Counted from the stretch's first letter, positions 31,859 through 41,279 are shown. The stretch: 64,000 nucleotides of DNA from DASRZM01 sp035686365 (GCA_035686365.1 DASRZM010000049.1:13295-77294); one strand, 5' to 3'. Notes: generated by a model from the sequence alone, not told the origin. A program made the numbers and translations.

Positions 31859-32514
31859 GCGCCTCGGCTTCCGCCGCCGACAGCCTCGGACCGGGACCGG
31901 TGGCGGGCGCGCTGTACATCGTCGCGGCACCCTCGGGTGCCGGAAAATCCTCTCTGGTCAACGCGCTGCTGGCCCGTGAGCCGGGCATGCGGCTGTCGAT
32001 CTCCCACACCACTCGGCCGCCGCGGCCGGGCGAAAGCGAGGGCGCGCACTACCACTTCGTGGACCGGCCCGAGTTCGAGCGCCTGGTCGGCGCCGACGCC
32101 TTCCTCGAGCACGCGCGGGTCCACGGCAACCACTACGGCACCTCCCGCGGCTCCGTGGAGCCGCTGCTGGCCGCCGGCCACGACGTGGTGCTGGAGATCG
32201 ACTACCAGGGTGCGCGCCAGGTGCGGGCGCGCCGGCCCGACTGCATCGGGATCTTCATCCTGCCGCCTTCGCGAGCGGAGCTGGAGCGGCGACTGCGCAC
32301 CCGTGCCCAGGACAGTGCCTCGGTGATCGCGCAGCGCCTGGCCAATTCCCGCGAGGAGATCGCGCACGCCGGCGAGTTCGACTATGTCTTGGTCAACGAG
32401 GACTTCGAAGCGGCGGTCGCCGGGCTGCAGGCGATCGTACACAGCCGCCGGCTGCGCCGGGACCTGCAGCTGGCACGCCACCAGGACCTGATCCGGGAGC
32501 TGCTGGCCGGCTGA
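31855..32514 (+). CDS. gmk: Guanylate kinase
   Basis: A 219-residue guanylate kinase (GMP + ATP to GDP + ADP). The P-loop APSGAGKSSL lies near residues 23-32. SHTTRPPRPGE is the GMP-binding motif, GAHYHFVD and FLEHARVHGNHYGT follow, and LEIDYQGARQV is the Walker-B-like segment. There is a non-conserved 18-residue leader before LYIVAAPSG. It overlaps yicC (ATGA) and precedes rpoZ by 79 bases. Confidence 0.96.
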   Translation: MSASASAADSLGPGPVAGALYIVAAPSGAGKSSLVNALLAREPGMRLSISHTTRPPRPGESEGAHYHFVDRPEFERLVGADAFLEHARVHGNHYGTSRGSVEPLLAAGHDVVLEIDYQGARQVRARRPDCIGIFILPPSRAELERRLRTRAQDSASVIAQRLANSREEIAHAGEFDYVLVNEDFEAAVAGLQAIVHSRRLRRDLQLARHQDLIRELLAG

Positions 32515-32528
32515 AGGGGGGGCGGAAA

Positions 32529-32557
32529 TTGCGCCCGGCCCCGCGCCCACCTACAAT
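32529..32557 (+). promoter_or_regulatory. Predicted sigma-70 promoter for rpoZ-spoT
   Basis: TTGCGC (32529-32534) and TACAAT (32552-32557) are spaced by 17 bases, 36 bases before the rpoZ ATG. It would allow rpoZ-spoT expression independent of yicC-gmk. Confidence 0.65.
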
Positions 32558-32593
32558 GCGCGGTTCGCATTCGCAGGATCCACCGGAGTCCCC

Positions 32594-32893
32594 ATGGCCC
32601 GCATCACCGTTGAAGACTGCCTCGAGGTCGTGGACAACCGCTTCGAGCTCGTGCTGATGGCGTCCAAGCGCGCCCGCCAGCTGGCCCACGGCGCCGACGC
32701 CATGCTCGAGTCGGTCGAGAGCGACGACAAGCCCACGGTGCTGGCGCTGCGCGAGATCGCCGCACGCCGCGTCGACCAGAACCTGATCGACGAGGTCGAC
32801 CGCGCCGAGCGCGAGCGCGCCGAGCGCGAGGCCCTGGAATGGGCTGCCGCCGAGGTCGACGAGGACCTGTCCAAGGGCGGCGACGAGCTCTAG
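32594..32893 (+). CDS. rpoZ: RNA polymerase omega subunit
   Basis: A 99-residue omega subunit: ARITVEDCLEVVDNRFELVLMASKRARQL is nearly the textbook N-terminus, followed by KPTVLALREIAARRV. It promotes core RNA polymerase assembly and forms part of the ppGpp site 1 with the beta-prime subunit. Its position between gmk and spoT is conserved in gammaproteobacteria. The acidic, arginine-rich C-terminus is variable in the family. Confidence 0.96.
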   Translation: MARITVEDCLEVVDNRFELVLMASKRARQLAHGADAMLESVESDDKPTVLALREIAARRVDQNLIDEVDRAERERAEREALEWAAAEVDEDLSKGGDEL

Positions 32894-33021
32894 CAGAGGC
32901 TGCCAAGCCCGGGGCGGGATTGCTCCCGCCCGGTTCCTCGCTGCGGCGACGCGCGCTTCGGCGTTCCGATGTGTTCAGCCAATGCGTTGCCGCGGCCCGT
33001 ACTGCCGCGTACGCTCAGTGC

Positions 33022-35184
33022 ATGGCCATTTCCCAGCCACTCGCCAACGCGGATCCGGCCTGTACCCAGGCCGAGGCCGAGTTGCTGCGCCGGCTCGAGG
33101 GCTACCTGCCCGCCCAGGATCGTGAGAAGGTCAGGCGCGCCTGCCGGCTCGGCGACTGTGCCCACGCCGGCCAGCGCCGGCTCTCGGGCGAGCCCTACAT
33201 CACCCACCCGATCGCCGTGGCCTCGATCCTGGCCGACCTGCGTCTGGACGTGGAAACCCTGTGCGCGGCGATCCTGCACGACACGCTGGAAGACACCGGG
33301 ACCACCCGCGGGGAAGTCGCCGCCGAGTTCGGCGAAACGGTCGCCGAACTGGTCGAGGGCGTCACCAAGCTCGACCGGCTGATGTTCCGCGACCGCCAGG
33401 AGGCGGCAGCCGAGAGCTTCCGCAAGATGCTGCTGGCGACCGCCCGCGACCTGCGGGTGATCCTGATCAAACTGGCCGACCGCCTGCACAACATGCGCAC
33501 GATCGCGGCCATGAGCGGACCCGGGCGGCGCCGGATCGCCCGCGAGACGCTGGAGATCTATGCCCCGATCGCCCAGCGCCTGGGCATGAACCAGCTTCGG
33601 GCCGAGTTGCAGGACCTGGCCTTCCGCGCGCTCAAGCCCTGGCGCCATGCGGTCATCTCGCGCCGCATCCAGAGCCAGCCGCTGGTGCGCCGCGAGGCCA
33701 TGGCCAAGATCGAGGCGCAGCTGGCGCAGCGACTGGAGCAGGAAGGGCTGCCGCACCGGCTGGTCAGCCGCGTGAAATCGGCGTGGAGCATCTATTCGAA
33801 GATGCGCAGCGAGCACAAGTCCTTCGACCAGCTCATGGACGTGTTCGGCTTCCGCATCGTGGTGCACAACGTGATGCAGTGCTATCACGCGCTGGGCAGC
33901 GTGCACGCGCTGTACAAGCCGCTGGACGCGCGCTTCCGCGACTTCATCGCCATCCCCAAGGCCAACGGCTACCAGTCCCTGCACACAGTACTGTTCGGGC
34001 CCTACGGCGCGCCGATCGAGGTCCAGATCCGCACCGAGGAGATGGACCTGATTGCCGAGCGCGGCATCGCCGCGCACTGGGTATACAAGAACGCCGGCGA
34101 GCTGCCCAACAGCGCGCAGAGCCGGGCCCACGAATGGGTGCGCAACCTGCTGGAATCGCAGCAGTCGGCGGGCTCATCGCTGGAGTTCCTGGACAACGTC
34201 AAGGTGGACCTGTTCCCGGACGAGGTCTACGTGTTCACGCCCAAGGGCGACATCCTTTCGCTGCCGCGCAACGCCACGGTGCTGGACTTCGCCTACGCCG
34301 TGCACACCGATGTGGGCAATCACGCCGTGGCCGCGCGCGTGGACGGCAAGCTGGTGCCGATGCGCACCCGGCTGGCCAGCGGCCAGACGGTGGCGGTGGT
34401 GACCGCCAAGGCGGCGGCGCCCAAGCCCGAATGGCTCGAGGTGGTGGCCTCCAGCAAGGCACGCACGGCGATCCGCCACCACCTCAAGCGCCTGCAGCAC
34501 GAGGACGCGGTCGATCTCGGGCACCGCATGCTCGACCGCGCGCTGGCAGCGATGGAGTATTCGCTCGACCGGGTTCCAGCGGCGCGGCTGGACCGGTTCC
34601 TGTCGGACAACCGGCTGCGGCGCCTGGAGGAGCTGCTGGCGGAGATCGCCATGGGCAGCCGCATGCCGCAGCACGTCGCCCAGCAGCTGGTCCAGGACGA
34701 GGACGGCGCCGGCGAGATCCAGGTCCCCATGGGCACTGCCCACGCCGACGAGATCCGTATCACCGGGGCCGAGCGCGGCGTGCTGACCTTCGCCAACTGT
34801 TGCCATCCGGTTCCGGGCGACGAGATCCTGGGCTTTCTGTCGGCCGGTAAGGGCCTGGTGGTGCACCGCAAGGAATGCACCAATGTGGTGGAGCTGTGCA
34901 AGTCGCCCGAACGCTGCGTGGCGATCGCGTGGGACCGGACCGTCCAGGGCGATTTCCGCGCGGCGCTGCGTATCGAGGTCGACAACAAGCCGGGTGTGCT
35001 CGCGCAGGTCGCCGCCGCGATCGCCGAGGCCGAGTCCAACATCGACCACGTGGAGTACCGCGAGCGCGACGTGCACCTGGCGGTGCTTCACTTCGAGATC
35101 GAGGTCGGCCATCGCAAGCACCTGGCCGACGTGATCCGCCGGGTGCGCCGCCTGGCGGTCGTCCACGGCGTCCAGCGCCTCTAG
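33022..35184 (+). CDS. spoT: Bifunctional (p)ppGpp synthetase/hydrolase SpoT
   Basis: A 720-residue RSH enzyme. The HD hydrolase domain (about 45-195) has HPIAVAS and an intact HDTLEDT at His86, so ppGpp hydrolysis should work. The synthetase domain (about 235-360) has RVKSAWSIYSKM and RFRDFIAIPKANGYQSLHT. TGS (about 395-455, FTPKGDILSLP) and the C-terminal CC/ACT domains (about 560-720, NCCHPVPGDEI, IEVDNKPGVLAQVAAAIAEAESNI) follow. The ATG at 33022 begins MAISQPLANA; the open frame further upstream overlaps rpoZ. It sits 128 bases after rpoZ and probably shares its promoter. The TAG stop abuts the start of repeat cluster 3. Confidence 0.95.
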   Translation: MAISQPLANADPACTQAEAELLRRLEGYLPAQDREKVRRACRLGDCAHAGQRRLSGEPYITHPIAVASILADLRLDVETLCAAILHDTLEDTGTTRGEVAAEFGETVAELVEGVTKLDRLMFRDRQEAAAESFRKMLLATARDLRVILIKLADRLHNMRTIAAMSGPGRRRIARETLEIYAPIAQRLGMNQLRAELQDLAFRALKPWRHAVISRRIQSQPLVRREAMAKIEAQLAQRLEQEGLPHRLVSRVKSAWSIYSKMRSEHKSFDQLMDVFGFRIVVHNVMQCYHALGSVHALYKPLDARFRDFIAIPKANGYQSLHTVLFGPYGAPIEVQIRTEEMDLIAERGIAAHWVYKNAGELPNSAQSRAHEWVRNLLESQQSAGSSLEFLDNVKVDLFPDEVYVFTPKGDILSLPRNATVLDFAYAVHTDVGNHAVAARVDGKLVPMRTRLASGQTVAVVTAKAAAPKPEWLEVVASSKARTAIRHHLKRLQHEDAVDLGHRMLDRALAAMEYSLDRVPAARLDRFLSDNRLRRLEELLAEIAMGSRMPQHVAQQLVQDEDGAGEIQVPMGTAHADEIRITGAERGVLTFANCCHPVPGDEILGFLSAGKGLVVHRKECTNVVELCKSPERCVAIAWDRTVQGDFRAALRIEVDNKPGVLAQVAAAIAEAESNIDHVEYRERDVHLAVLHFEIEVGHRKHLADVIRRVRRLAVVHGVQRL

Positions 35185-35351
35185 CGGACGCGCCATCCCT
35201 GGCGCGTACGCCCCCGGAAACCGTCCCCGCCCCGCGGCCCTCCCGCCGCCGTTTCGTGTCGCCTTCGCCCTGTAGGAGCCGGCGTTGCCGGCGATCCGCC
35301 CCGCGACAACCGCCGACGAACCCGCGTGGGAGCGGCCCATGGCCGCGATCG
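35184..35351. repeat. Intergenic REP-like repeat cluster 3
   Basis: Directly after the spoT stop, the sequence joins the shared block of clusters 1 and 2 at its GCGGACGCGCCATCCCTGGCG point. It continues through the GTAG-foot REP (about 35272-35294) to a GTGGGAGCGGCCCATGGCC REP at 35326-35351. The spacer between the two REPs differs from clusters 1 and 2. 35352-35466 is ridA leader with no clear element. Confidence 0.8.
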
Positions 35352-35466
35352 GGCGCAGCGCGCTCCCCCACAGCCCGGCGATCGACCTGCGCGCCGCGCT
35401 CGCCGCCCCCCGCCCGGCCGACGCCGCGGTTACCATGCGGCCCTTGCCAAGCTACCGGAGCCGATC

Positions 35467-35850
35467 ATGGCGAAGCAGTCGATCCAGACCGACCGGGCAC
35501 CGCAGGCGATCGGGCCCTATTCGCAGGCCGTACGCAGCGGCAGCACGCTGTACCTGTCGGGCCAGATTCCGCTGGACCCGGCCACCGGCGAGCTGGTCGG
35601 CGGCGACATCGCCGCGCAGGCCCGGCGCGTGTTCGAAAACCTCGCCGCCGTGTGCGAGGCCGCCGGCGCCTCGCTGGCCCAGGCCGTGCGGGTGGGCATC
35701 TACCTGGTCGATCTGTCCGATTTCGCGGCGGTCAACGCGGTGATGGCCGAGGTCTTCCCGCGGCCGTATCCGGCGCGCTCCACCATCCAGGTCCCGGCCC
35801 TGCCCAAGGGCGCCGCCATCGAGATCGACGCGATCGTGGTGCTGGACTGA
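35467..35850 (+). CDS. ridA: RidA family reactive imine deaminase
   Basis: A 127-residue RidA/YjgF protein that hydrolyses 2-aminoacrylate and related reactive enamines released by PLP enzymes. APQAIGPYSQAVRSG, LYLSGQIPLDPATGELVGGD, AQARRVFENLAAV and the C-terminal active-site loop PARSTIQVPALPKGAAIEIDAIV are all present, including the conserved Arg. It sits between spoT and recG, the position held by trmH in E. coli. The stop is followed by a MITE after 15 bases. Confidence 0.95.
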   Translation: MAKQSIQTDRAPQAIGPYSQAVRSGSTLYLSGQIPLDPATGELVGGDIAAQARRVFENLAAVCEAAGASLAQAVRVGIYLVDLSDFAAVNAVMAEVFPRPYPARSTIQVPALPKGAAIEIDAIVVLD

Positions 35851-35865
35851 GCATGGAGAACGTCA

Positions 35866-36018
35866 GGAAAGGTCTGATCAAGCCCATCCTGGACTGGATC
35901 AGACATGCCGGGTCCGGCACAGGTCCGGCCCCGGCTCCGCCGGCTCAAGCACTTGCGTGCTGGATCCGCGAGCGCGCCGTCCATGGCGCGCGAACCTCTG
36001 AACTTGTCCAGAGGTTCC
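35866..36018 (+). mobile_element. Five-hairpin MITE (copy C)
   Basis: A 153-bp element starting GGAAAGGTCTGATC and ending CCAGAGGTTCC. Its five hairpins are centred on TCC (first loop), CCGGCACAGGTCCGG, CAAGCACTTGCGTGCTGG, GCGCGCCGTCCATGGCGC and CTCTGAACTTGTCCAGAG. Stems carry a few mismatches compared with copies D and E, and no matching target-site flank remains, so this looks like an older copy. It lies between ridA and recG, 67 bases before the recG ATG. Confidence 0.8.
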
Positions 36019-36085
36019 CTGGGCGAGTTCAGTGCTCCCGGACGCTTCCGGGATGGGCCATTCCAGATCCTCGCCTGGCGCACAG

Positions 36086-38194
36086 ATGAGCCCGCGCGCC
36101 GATGCGCCGGCAGCGGCCACGCTGCACGGTCCCGAGCCGGTGACCTGTCTGCCCGGAGTCGGGCCGACGTTGGCCGGGCGCCTGGCGGGCATGGGCATCG
36201 AATGCGTGCGCGACCTGTGGTTCCACCTGCCGTTGCGCTATGAGGATCGCACGCGGCTGACGCCGATCGCGCAGCTCGCGGCCGGGGCCCCGGCGCAGGT
36301 GGAGGGACGCGTGGCGGCGGTGGAACGCGGCTTCCGCTACCGGCCGCTGCTGCGGGTAGCGCTGGAGGACGACAGCGGCGCGACGCTGACCCTGCGCTTC
36401 TTCCATTTCCGCGCGGCCCAGGTCGCGCAGTTCGAGCCCGGCGCGTGGTTCCGCGCCTACGGCGAGGTCCGGTACGGCAGTCATGGCCCGGAGATGGTGC
36501 ACCCGCGCTACCGCCGGCTCGCCGAGCAGGAGCGCGGACAGGTCGGCGACCGGCTCGACCCGATCTATCCAGCGGCCGAAGGCGTGGGGCAGGCCACGCT
36601 GCTGCGGCTGGTCGGACGAGCGCTGGACAGGCTGCCGGCGCCAGAACAACTGGAGCTGCTTCCCACCGCGGTACTGGCGCAGCTGCACCTTCCGAGCCTG
36701 GACGCGGCATTGCGCACCGTCCATCGCCCCCCGGTCGGCAGCGATCTGGACGCATTCGCCCGGGGGGTCCATCCGGCCCAGCAGCGGCTGGCGTTCGAGG
36801 AGCTGCTGGCCCACCAGCTGAGTCTGCGCCGCCAGCGGCTGAGCGTCCGAAGTGCACCGGCGCCGCGCATCCAGGGCCCGGGCCGGCTCGCCCAGGCCCT
36901 GCGCCGGGCGCTGCCGTTCCGGCTGACGGCCGCGCAGCGGCGCGTGGTCGCCGAGGTGCAGGCGGACCTGAAGTCGCGCGAACCGATGATGCGGCTGGTG
37001 CAGGGCGATGTCGGCTCCGGCAAGACGGTGGTGGCGGCGCTTGCGGCGGCGCGGGTGATCGAGGCCGGACACCAGGTCGCACTGATGGCCCCGACCGAAC
37101 TGCTGGCCGAACAGCACGCGCACAATCTCGCTGCCTGGTTCGCGCCGCTGCAGATCGAACCGGTGTGGCTGTCGGGCAAGGTCAAGGGCAAGGCCCGCAG
37201 CAGTGCGCTGGCGCGGATCGCCGCAGGTGCGCCGCTGACCGTGGGCACCCATGCGCTGATGCAGGAAGGCGTCGGGTTCGCGCGGTTGGGACTGGCGATC
37301 ATCGACGAGCAGCACCGCTTCGGCGTGCACCAGCGGCTGCGCCTGCGCGACAAAGGTGCCGCAGGGGAAGGCGTGCCGCACCAGCTGGTGATGACCGCCA
37401 CCCCGATCCCGCGCACGCTGGCCATGACCGCCTACGCCGACCTGGACGTATCGGTGATCGACGCGCTGCCGCCCGGGCGCACGCCGGTCCGCACCGTGGT
37501 GATCGGCGCCGGGCGCCGCGGCGAGGTGATCGAGCGGATTCGCGCTTCCGGACGCGCCGGCCGCCAGGTCTACTGGGTCTGCACGCTGATCGAAGACAGC
37601 GAAGAGATCGATGCGCAGGCGGCCGAGGCGACCTTCCAGGCGCTGTGCAGCCAGCTGCCGGACCTGCGCGTGGGCTTGCTGCACGGGCGCCTGAAACCGG
37701 CGCAGAAGCAGGCGGTCATGGCCGCCTTCCAGCGCGGCGGGCTGGACCTGCTGGTCGCCACCACCGTGATCGAGGTCGGCGTGGACGTGTCCAATGCCAG
37801 CCTGATGATCGTCGAGAACGCCGAGCGGCTGGGCCTTGCCCAGCTGCACCAGCTGCGCGGGCGCGTCGGCCGCGGCGCCGAAGCCTCCACCTGCGTGCTG
37901 ATGTACCAGGCGCCGCTGTCGGAGATGGCGCGGCAGCGGCTGGCCCTGCTGCGACGGAGCAACGACGGTTTCGAGATCGCCGAGAAGGACCTTCAATTGC
38001 GCGGCCCCGGCGAACTGCTGGGCACCCGCCAGACCGGGCTGCCCGGGTTCCGCATCGCCGACCTGGTCCGCGACGCGCGCTGGCTGCCGGCGGTGCGGGA
38101 CGCCTCCGAAGCACTGCTGGCGCAGGCGCCGGCCACCGCCGATGCGCTGATCGAACGCTGGGTCGGCGCCGCCGAACGCTACGCGGCGGCCTGA
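36086..38194 (+). CDS. recG: ATP-dependent DNA helicase RecG
   Basis: A 702-residue RecG, a branch-migrating helicase that reverses stalled forks. The wedge/OB domain (about 60-180) carries FHLPLRYEDRTRL. Helicase motif I GDVGSGKT begins at Gly307, and motif II is DEQH at Asp407 (IIDEQHRFGVHQR), the RecG hallmark. MTATPIPRTLAMTAYADLDVS, VATTVIEVGVDVSNA and RGRVGRG complete the set. The ATG at 36086 is preferred to an ATG at 36032, which starts within 15 bases of the MITE. It follows ridA in the spoT region. Confidence 0.95.
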   Translation: MSPRADAPAAATLHGPEPVTCLPGVGPTLAGRLAGMGIECVRDLWFHLPLRYEDRTRLTPIAQLAAGAPAQVEGRVAAVERGFRYRPLLRVALEDDSGATLTLRFFHFRAAQVAQFEPGAWFRAYGEVRYGSHGPEMVHPRYRRLAEQERGQVGDRLDPIYPAAEGVGQATLLRLVGRALDRLPAPEQLELLPTAVLAQLHLPSLDAALRTVHRPPVGSDLDAFARGVHPAQQRLAFEELLAHQLSLRRQRLSVRSAPAPRIQGPGRLAQALRRALPFRLTAAQRRVVAEVQADLKSREPMMRLVQGDVGSGKTVVAALAAARVIEAGHQVALMAPTELLAEQHAHNLAAWFAPLQIEPVWLSGKVKGKARSSALARIAAGAPLTVGTHALMQEGVGFARLGLAIIDEQHRFGVHQRLRLRDKGAAGEGVPHQLVMTATPIPRTLAMTAYADLDVSVIDALPPGRTPVRTVVIGAGRRGEVIERIRASGRAGRQVYWVCTLIEDSEEIDAQAAEATFQALCSQLPDLRVGLLHGRLKPAQKQAVMAAFQRGGLDLLVATTVIEVGVDVSNASLMIVENAERLGLAQLHQLRGRVGRGAEASTCVLMYQAPLSEMARQRLALLRRSNDGFEIAEKDLQLRGPGELLGTRQTGLPGFRIADLVRDARWLPAVRDASEALLAQAPATADALIERWVGAAERYAAA

Positions 38195-38262
38195 GCCTGC
38201 GGCTTGGCCCCGGCGCGGCGGCGCGCTATCGTCGCGCGCCTCATGCCATCGGCGAGCCCGCC

Positions 38263-39204
38263 ATGCCCGCACCGTTGCGACTGTTGATCGACACCGACCC
38301 GGGCGTCGACGACGCGCTCGCCATCCTGATGGCGCTCACGCACCCGTGCGCCGAGGTGCTGGCGCTGTCGATCGTGGCCGGCAACGTCGGCATCGCGCAC
38401 ACGACGGCCAATGCGCTCAAGCTGCTGGAGGTTGCCGGCCGGGCCGACATCCCCGTGCATCCGGGCTGCGCGCAACCGCTGGTGCATCCGGCGGCCGATG
38501 CCGCCTTCGTCCACGGACGCGACGGCTTCGGCGACACCGCCTACCTGCCTGCCGCCCTGGCGCCCAGCCAGGAGCCCGCGGCCGCCGCGCTGGTGCGGCT
38601 TGCCCGGTCGCACGCGGGCGAGCTGACGCTGGTCGCGCTGGGACCACTGACCAACCTGGCCGTGGCCTGCCACCTCGATGCAGCGTTCCCGGAGCGGATC
38701 GGGCGACTGGTCGTCATGGGTGGCGCCAGCACCGGGCGGGGCAACACCGACACGATTGCGGCCGAGTTCAACGTCGGCTTCGACCCGGAGGCCGCGCAGG
38801 TCGTCTTCTCACGGTTTCCGAAGTTCGAGCTGGTGGATTGGGAGGCGGTGCTTCGACACGGCTTCGGGCACGATGCGTTCGCCCGATGGCTGGATGCCGA
38901 CACCGCGCGGGCGCGGTTCTATTCGGCGATCTCGCGACGCACGCGCGACTGGGCCAGGTCCAGTCGCGGCGAGAAAGCCTGGCATTCGGCCGACGCACTG
39001 GCGATGGCGGTGGCGCTGGAACCCGACGGGGTCACCCAGGCGCACGAACGCTGGGTCGGCGTGGAAACCGGCGGCCGGCTCTCGCGAGGCGCCACCGTGG
39101 TCGACTGGGACCGCCGCAGCGGGCGCCCGGCCAATGCGCGGATCCTCGCGCAGTACGATCCGGCGCGCTTCGAGGCGCTGATCCGGGCGGCGCTGGGGGG
39201 CTGA
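38263..39204 (+). CDS. Inosine-uridine-preferring nucleoside hydrolase
   Basis: A 313-residue nucleoside hydrolase that cleaves the N-glycosidic bond of ribonucleosides for salvage. The calcium-binding signature DTDPGVDDA spans Asp10-Asp17. Conserved segments include VAGNVG, HGRDGFGD, TLVALGPLTNLA, VVMGGAS, EFNVGFDPEAA (substrate Asn) and the C-terminal SADALAMAVAL with the last Ca-ligand Asp. No transporter or regulator is attached. The substrate range is not readable. It follows recG by 68 bases on the same strand. Confidence 0.93.
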   Translation: MPAPLRLLIDTDPGVDDALAILMALTHPCAEVLALSIVAGNVGIAHTTANALKLLEVAGRADIPVHPGCAQPLVHPAADAAFVHGRDGFGDTAYLPAALAPSQEPAAAALVRLARSHAGELTLVALGPLTNLAVACHLDAAFPERIGRLVVMGGASTGRGNTDTIAAEFNVGFDPEAAQVVFSRFPKFELVDWEAVLRHGFGHDAFARWLDADTARARFYSAISRRTRDWARSSRGEKAWHSADALAMAVALEPDGVTQAHERWVGVETGGRLSRGATVVDWDRRSGRPANARILAQYDPARFEALIRAALGG

Positions 39205-39228
39205 ATCGCGGCGATGGGCCGCTCCCAC
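39203..39228 (-). repeat. Single inverted REP (GTGGGAGCGG class)
   Basis: On the minus strand this reads GTGGGAGCGGCCCATCGCCG, a solitary copy of the second REP class of the clusters, directly after the nucleoside hydrolase stop (TGA 39202-39204). Confidence 0.7.
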
Positions 39229-39343
39229 GCTGCTTCGATGCGACGGCGAGGAAGGCCGGTCGCGGCCCGCGGGATACCCTGCGGAGCCTGCCTTCCATCA
39301 CCGCGGGGCCTCGGGACTGCGCCCGACCCGACACCGGGGCAAG

Positions 39344-39373
39344 TTGCGTGGGTGCCGGGCGCGCCGCTACAAT
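39344..39373 (+). promoter_or_regulatory. Predicted sigma-70 promoter for L31 type B
   Basis: TTGCGT (39344-39349) and TACAAT (39368-39373) with an 18-base spacer lie 58 bases before the L31 ATG. The TACAAT -10 is the same as that of rpoZ. Confidence 0.6.
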
Positions 39374-39431
39374 GCCGCGCTTTGCCACGGGCGACCCGGT
39401 TCCGGGCCCGCCCGCCACGCAGGATCCTGCC

Positions 39432-39674
39432 ATGAAAGCCGACATCCATCCCGAATACCGCCCGGTGGTGTTCCAGGACGTCTCCAGCGACTTTTCCTTC
39501 CTGACCCGCTCCACGCTGTCGAGCAAGGAGACGGTCAAGTGGGAGGACGGCAACGAGTACCCGCTGATCAAGGTCGAGATCTCCTCGGCCTCGCACCCGT
39601 TCTACACCGGCAAGCACAAGATCCTGGACTCCAGCGGTCGCGTCGACAAGTTCCGCCGCCGCTACGGCAAGTAG
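39432..39674 (+). CDS. rpmE2: 50S ribosomal protein L31 type B
   Basis: An 80-residue L31 that starts MKADIHPEYRPVVFQDVSS and ends in a basic KFRRRYGK tail. It lacks the CxxC zinc knuckle of classical L31 and has the longer loop of the type B (zinc-independent, RpmE2/YkgM) form. In bacteria with both forms type B replaces type A under zinc limitation; whether a type A gene exists elsewhere cannot be seen. No Zur-box palindrome is obvious upstream. It is monocistronic with its own promoter. Confidence 0.93.
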   Translation: MKADIHPEYRPVVFQDVSSDFSFLTRSTLSSKETVKWEDGNEYPLIKVEISSASHPFYTGKHKILDSSGRVDKFRRRYGK

Positions 39675-39983
39675 GCACGCCGCCCCTGTGGCCGGCGACC
39701 CGGTCCGCGCGCCGCACGGACCGATGCCCTCGCTCCGGCACCCCTGATCCGGCCCCGTCACCCGGACGGCGCAGGCGCTCGCCCCTGAGTGGCGGTGCCG
39801 GTACGTGCGCGCCAACTCATCGGGGCGCTGCGCCGACGTCGGGCCACCTGCACCCTGTGCGATAATTCGGCCGGTCGACCGCGGTCGGTTCCGCGCCCGC
39901 GGTCCGCGCATTCGTTCCGATCCGTTTCGCGCCGTGGCGTCGTTCAAGCTCCGCCGCCGGCGCGCTGTCGAAGGAGTACGCCC
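39675..39983. other. Intergenic leader of gltA
   Basis: 309 bases without a convincing gene. GATAAT at 39861-39866 is a good -10 for gltA, with a weak -35 about 17 bases upstream. AAGGAG at 39971-39976 is the gltA ribosome binding site. No repeats or hairpins of note. Confidence 0.5.
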
Positions 39984-41279
39984 GTGTCCGAGAACAACAG
40001 CGCCGTGCTGACCGTCACCGGCTCCGGCCGCAGTGCCGAGCTGCCCATCGTCCAGGGCAGCCTGGGCGCACCGACCCTCGACATCGGAAAGCTCCACAGG
40101 CAGACCGGGCATTTCACGTTCGACCCGGGTTTCGTCGCCACCGCCAGCTGCAAGAGCGCGATCACCTACATCGACGGCGACGAAGGCGTGCTGCTGTACC
40201 GCGGCTATCCGATCGAGCAGCTCGCCAAGCACTCCAGCTTCCTGGAAGTCGCCTACCTGCTGATCAACGGCGAACTGCCCGACCAGGCCCGGTTCGACGC
40301 CTTCGAGCACAGCGTGACCAATCACACGATGATGCACGAGGCGCTCAAGAACTTCCTGGGCGGCTTCCGCCACGACGCCCATCCCATGGCGATGCTGTGC
40401 GGCATGATCGGTTCGCTGGCGGCGTTCTACCACGACAACCTGGACATGGACGACGCCGACCAGCGCCACCTGGCGGCGATCCGCCTGATCGCCAAGGTGC
40501 CGACCATCGCAGCCGCCTGCTACCGCTACTCGATCGGCTGGCCCGTTCGCTTCCCGCGCAACAACCTGGAGTACTGCACGCGGTTCCTGCACATGATGTT
40601 CGAGGTGCCGGCCGAGCCGCTGACCCTGAACCCGGTGGCGGCCAGGGCGCTGGACCTGCTGTTCATCCTGCACGCGGACCACGAGCAGAACGCCTCCACC
40701 TCGACGGTGCGCCTGGTCGGTTCCACCGGGGCCAATCCGTACGCCTGCGTGGCTGCCGGCATTGCCGCCCTGTGGGGCCCGGCGCACGGCGGCGCCAACG
40801 AGGCGGTCCTGAAAATGCTCGAGGAGATCGGCGAGGCGAAGAACGTCGCCGCGGCGGTCGCCAGGGCCAAGGACAAGGCTTCCGGCTTCCGGCTGATGGG
40901 CTTCGGCCACCGCGTCTACAAGAACTACGACCCGCGCGCGGCCATCATCCGCGAGATGTGCCACAAGGTGCTGGACGAACTGGGTGTGGACGATCCGCTG
41001 CTCGAGGTGGCGATGAAGCTCGAACACGCCGCACTGGAGGACGACTACTTCGTCGAGCGCAAGCTGTATCCGAACGTGGATTTCTACTCCGGCCTGATCT
41101 ACAAGGCGCTGAAGATCCCCACCGAGATGTTCACGGTGATGTTCGCGATCGCCCGCACCGCCGGCTGGGTCGCGCACTGGCTCGAACAGCAGAACGACCC
41201 GGACGGGAAGATCGGCCGCCCGCGGCAGGTCTACACCGGGGCCACCCGGCGCGATTACGTCCCGTGCGACCAGCGCTGA
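39984..41279 (+). CDS. gltA: Citrate synthase (type II, hexameric class)
   Basis: A 431-residue citrate synthase, the entry enzyme of the TCA cycle. Features: TFDPGFVATASCKSAITYIDGDEGVLLYRGYPIEQLA, LHADHEQNASTSTVR (active-site His), GPAHGGANEAVLKML (active-site His) and MGFGHRVYKNYDPRA. VDFYSGLIYKALKIP carries the catalytic Asp. The length and N-terminal domain fit the NADH-sensitive E. coli type. The GTG at 39984 is preceded by AAGGAG at an 8-base spacing, which fixes the start. Confidence 0.96.
   Translation: MSENNSAVLTVTGSGRSAELPIVQGSLGAPTLDIGKLHRQTGHFTFDPGFVATASCKSAITYIDGDEGVLLYRGYPIEQLAKHSSFLEVAYLLINGELPDQARFDAFEHSVTNHTMMHEALKNFLGGFRHDAHPMAMLCGMIGSLAAFYHDNLDMDDADQRHLAAIRLIAKVPTIAAACYRYSIGWPVRFPRNNLEYCTRFLHMMFEVPAEPLTLNPVAARALDLLFILHADHEQNASTSTVRLVGSTGANPYACVAAGIAALWGPAHGGANEAVLKMLEEIGEAKNVAAAVARAKDKASGFRLMGFGHRVYKNYDPRAAIIREMCHKVLDELGVDDPLLEVAMKLEHAALEDDYFVERKLYPNVDFYSGLIYKALKIPTEMFTVMFAIARTAGWVAHWLEQQNDPDGKIGRPRQVYTGATRRDYVPCDQR

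Noticed and set aside
35866..36018. A target-site duplication for MITE copy C
   Set aside because: The flanks are GTCA and CTGG, which do not match. Only copies B, D and, more weakly, E have matching flanks.
39432..39674. Zur-regulated L31 paralogue
   Set aside because: No AT-rich Zur-type palindrome is visible upstream, and a constitutive-looking promoter is present. Regulation by zinc cannot be supported.
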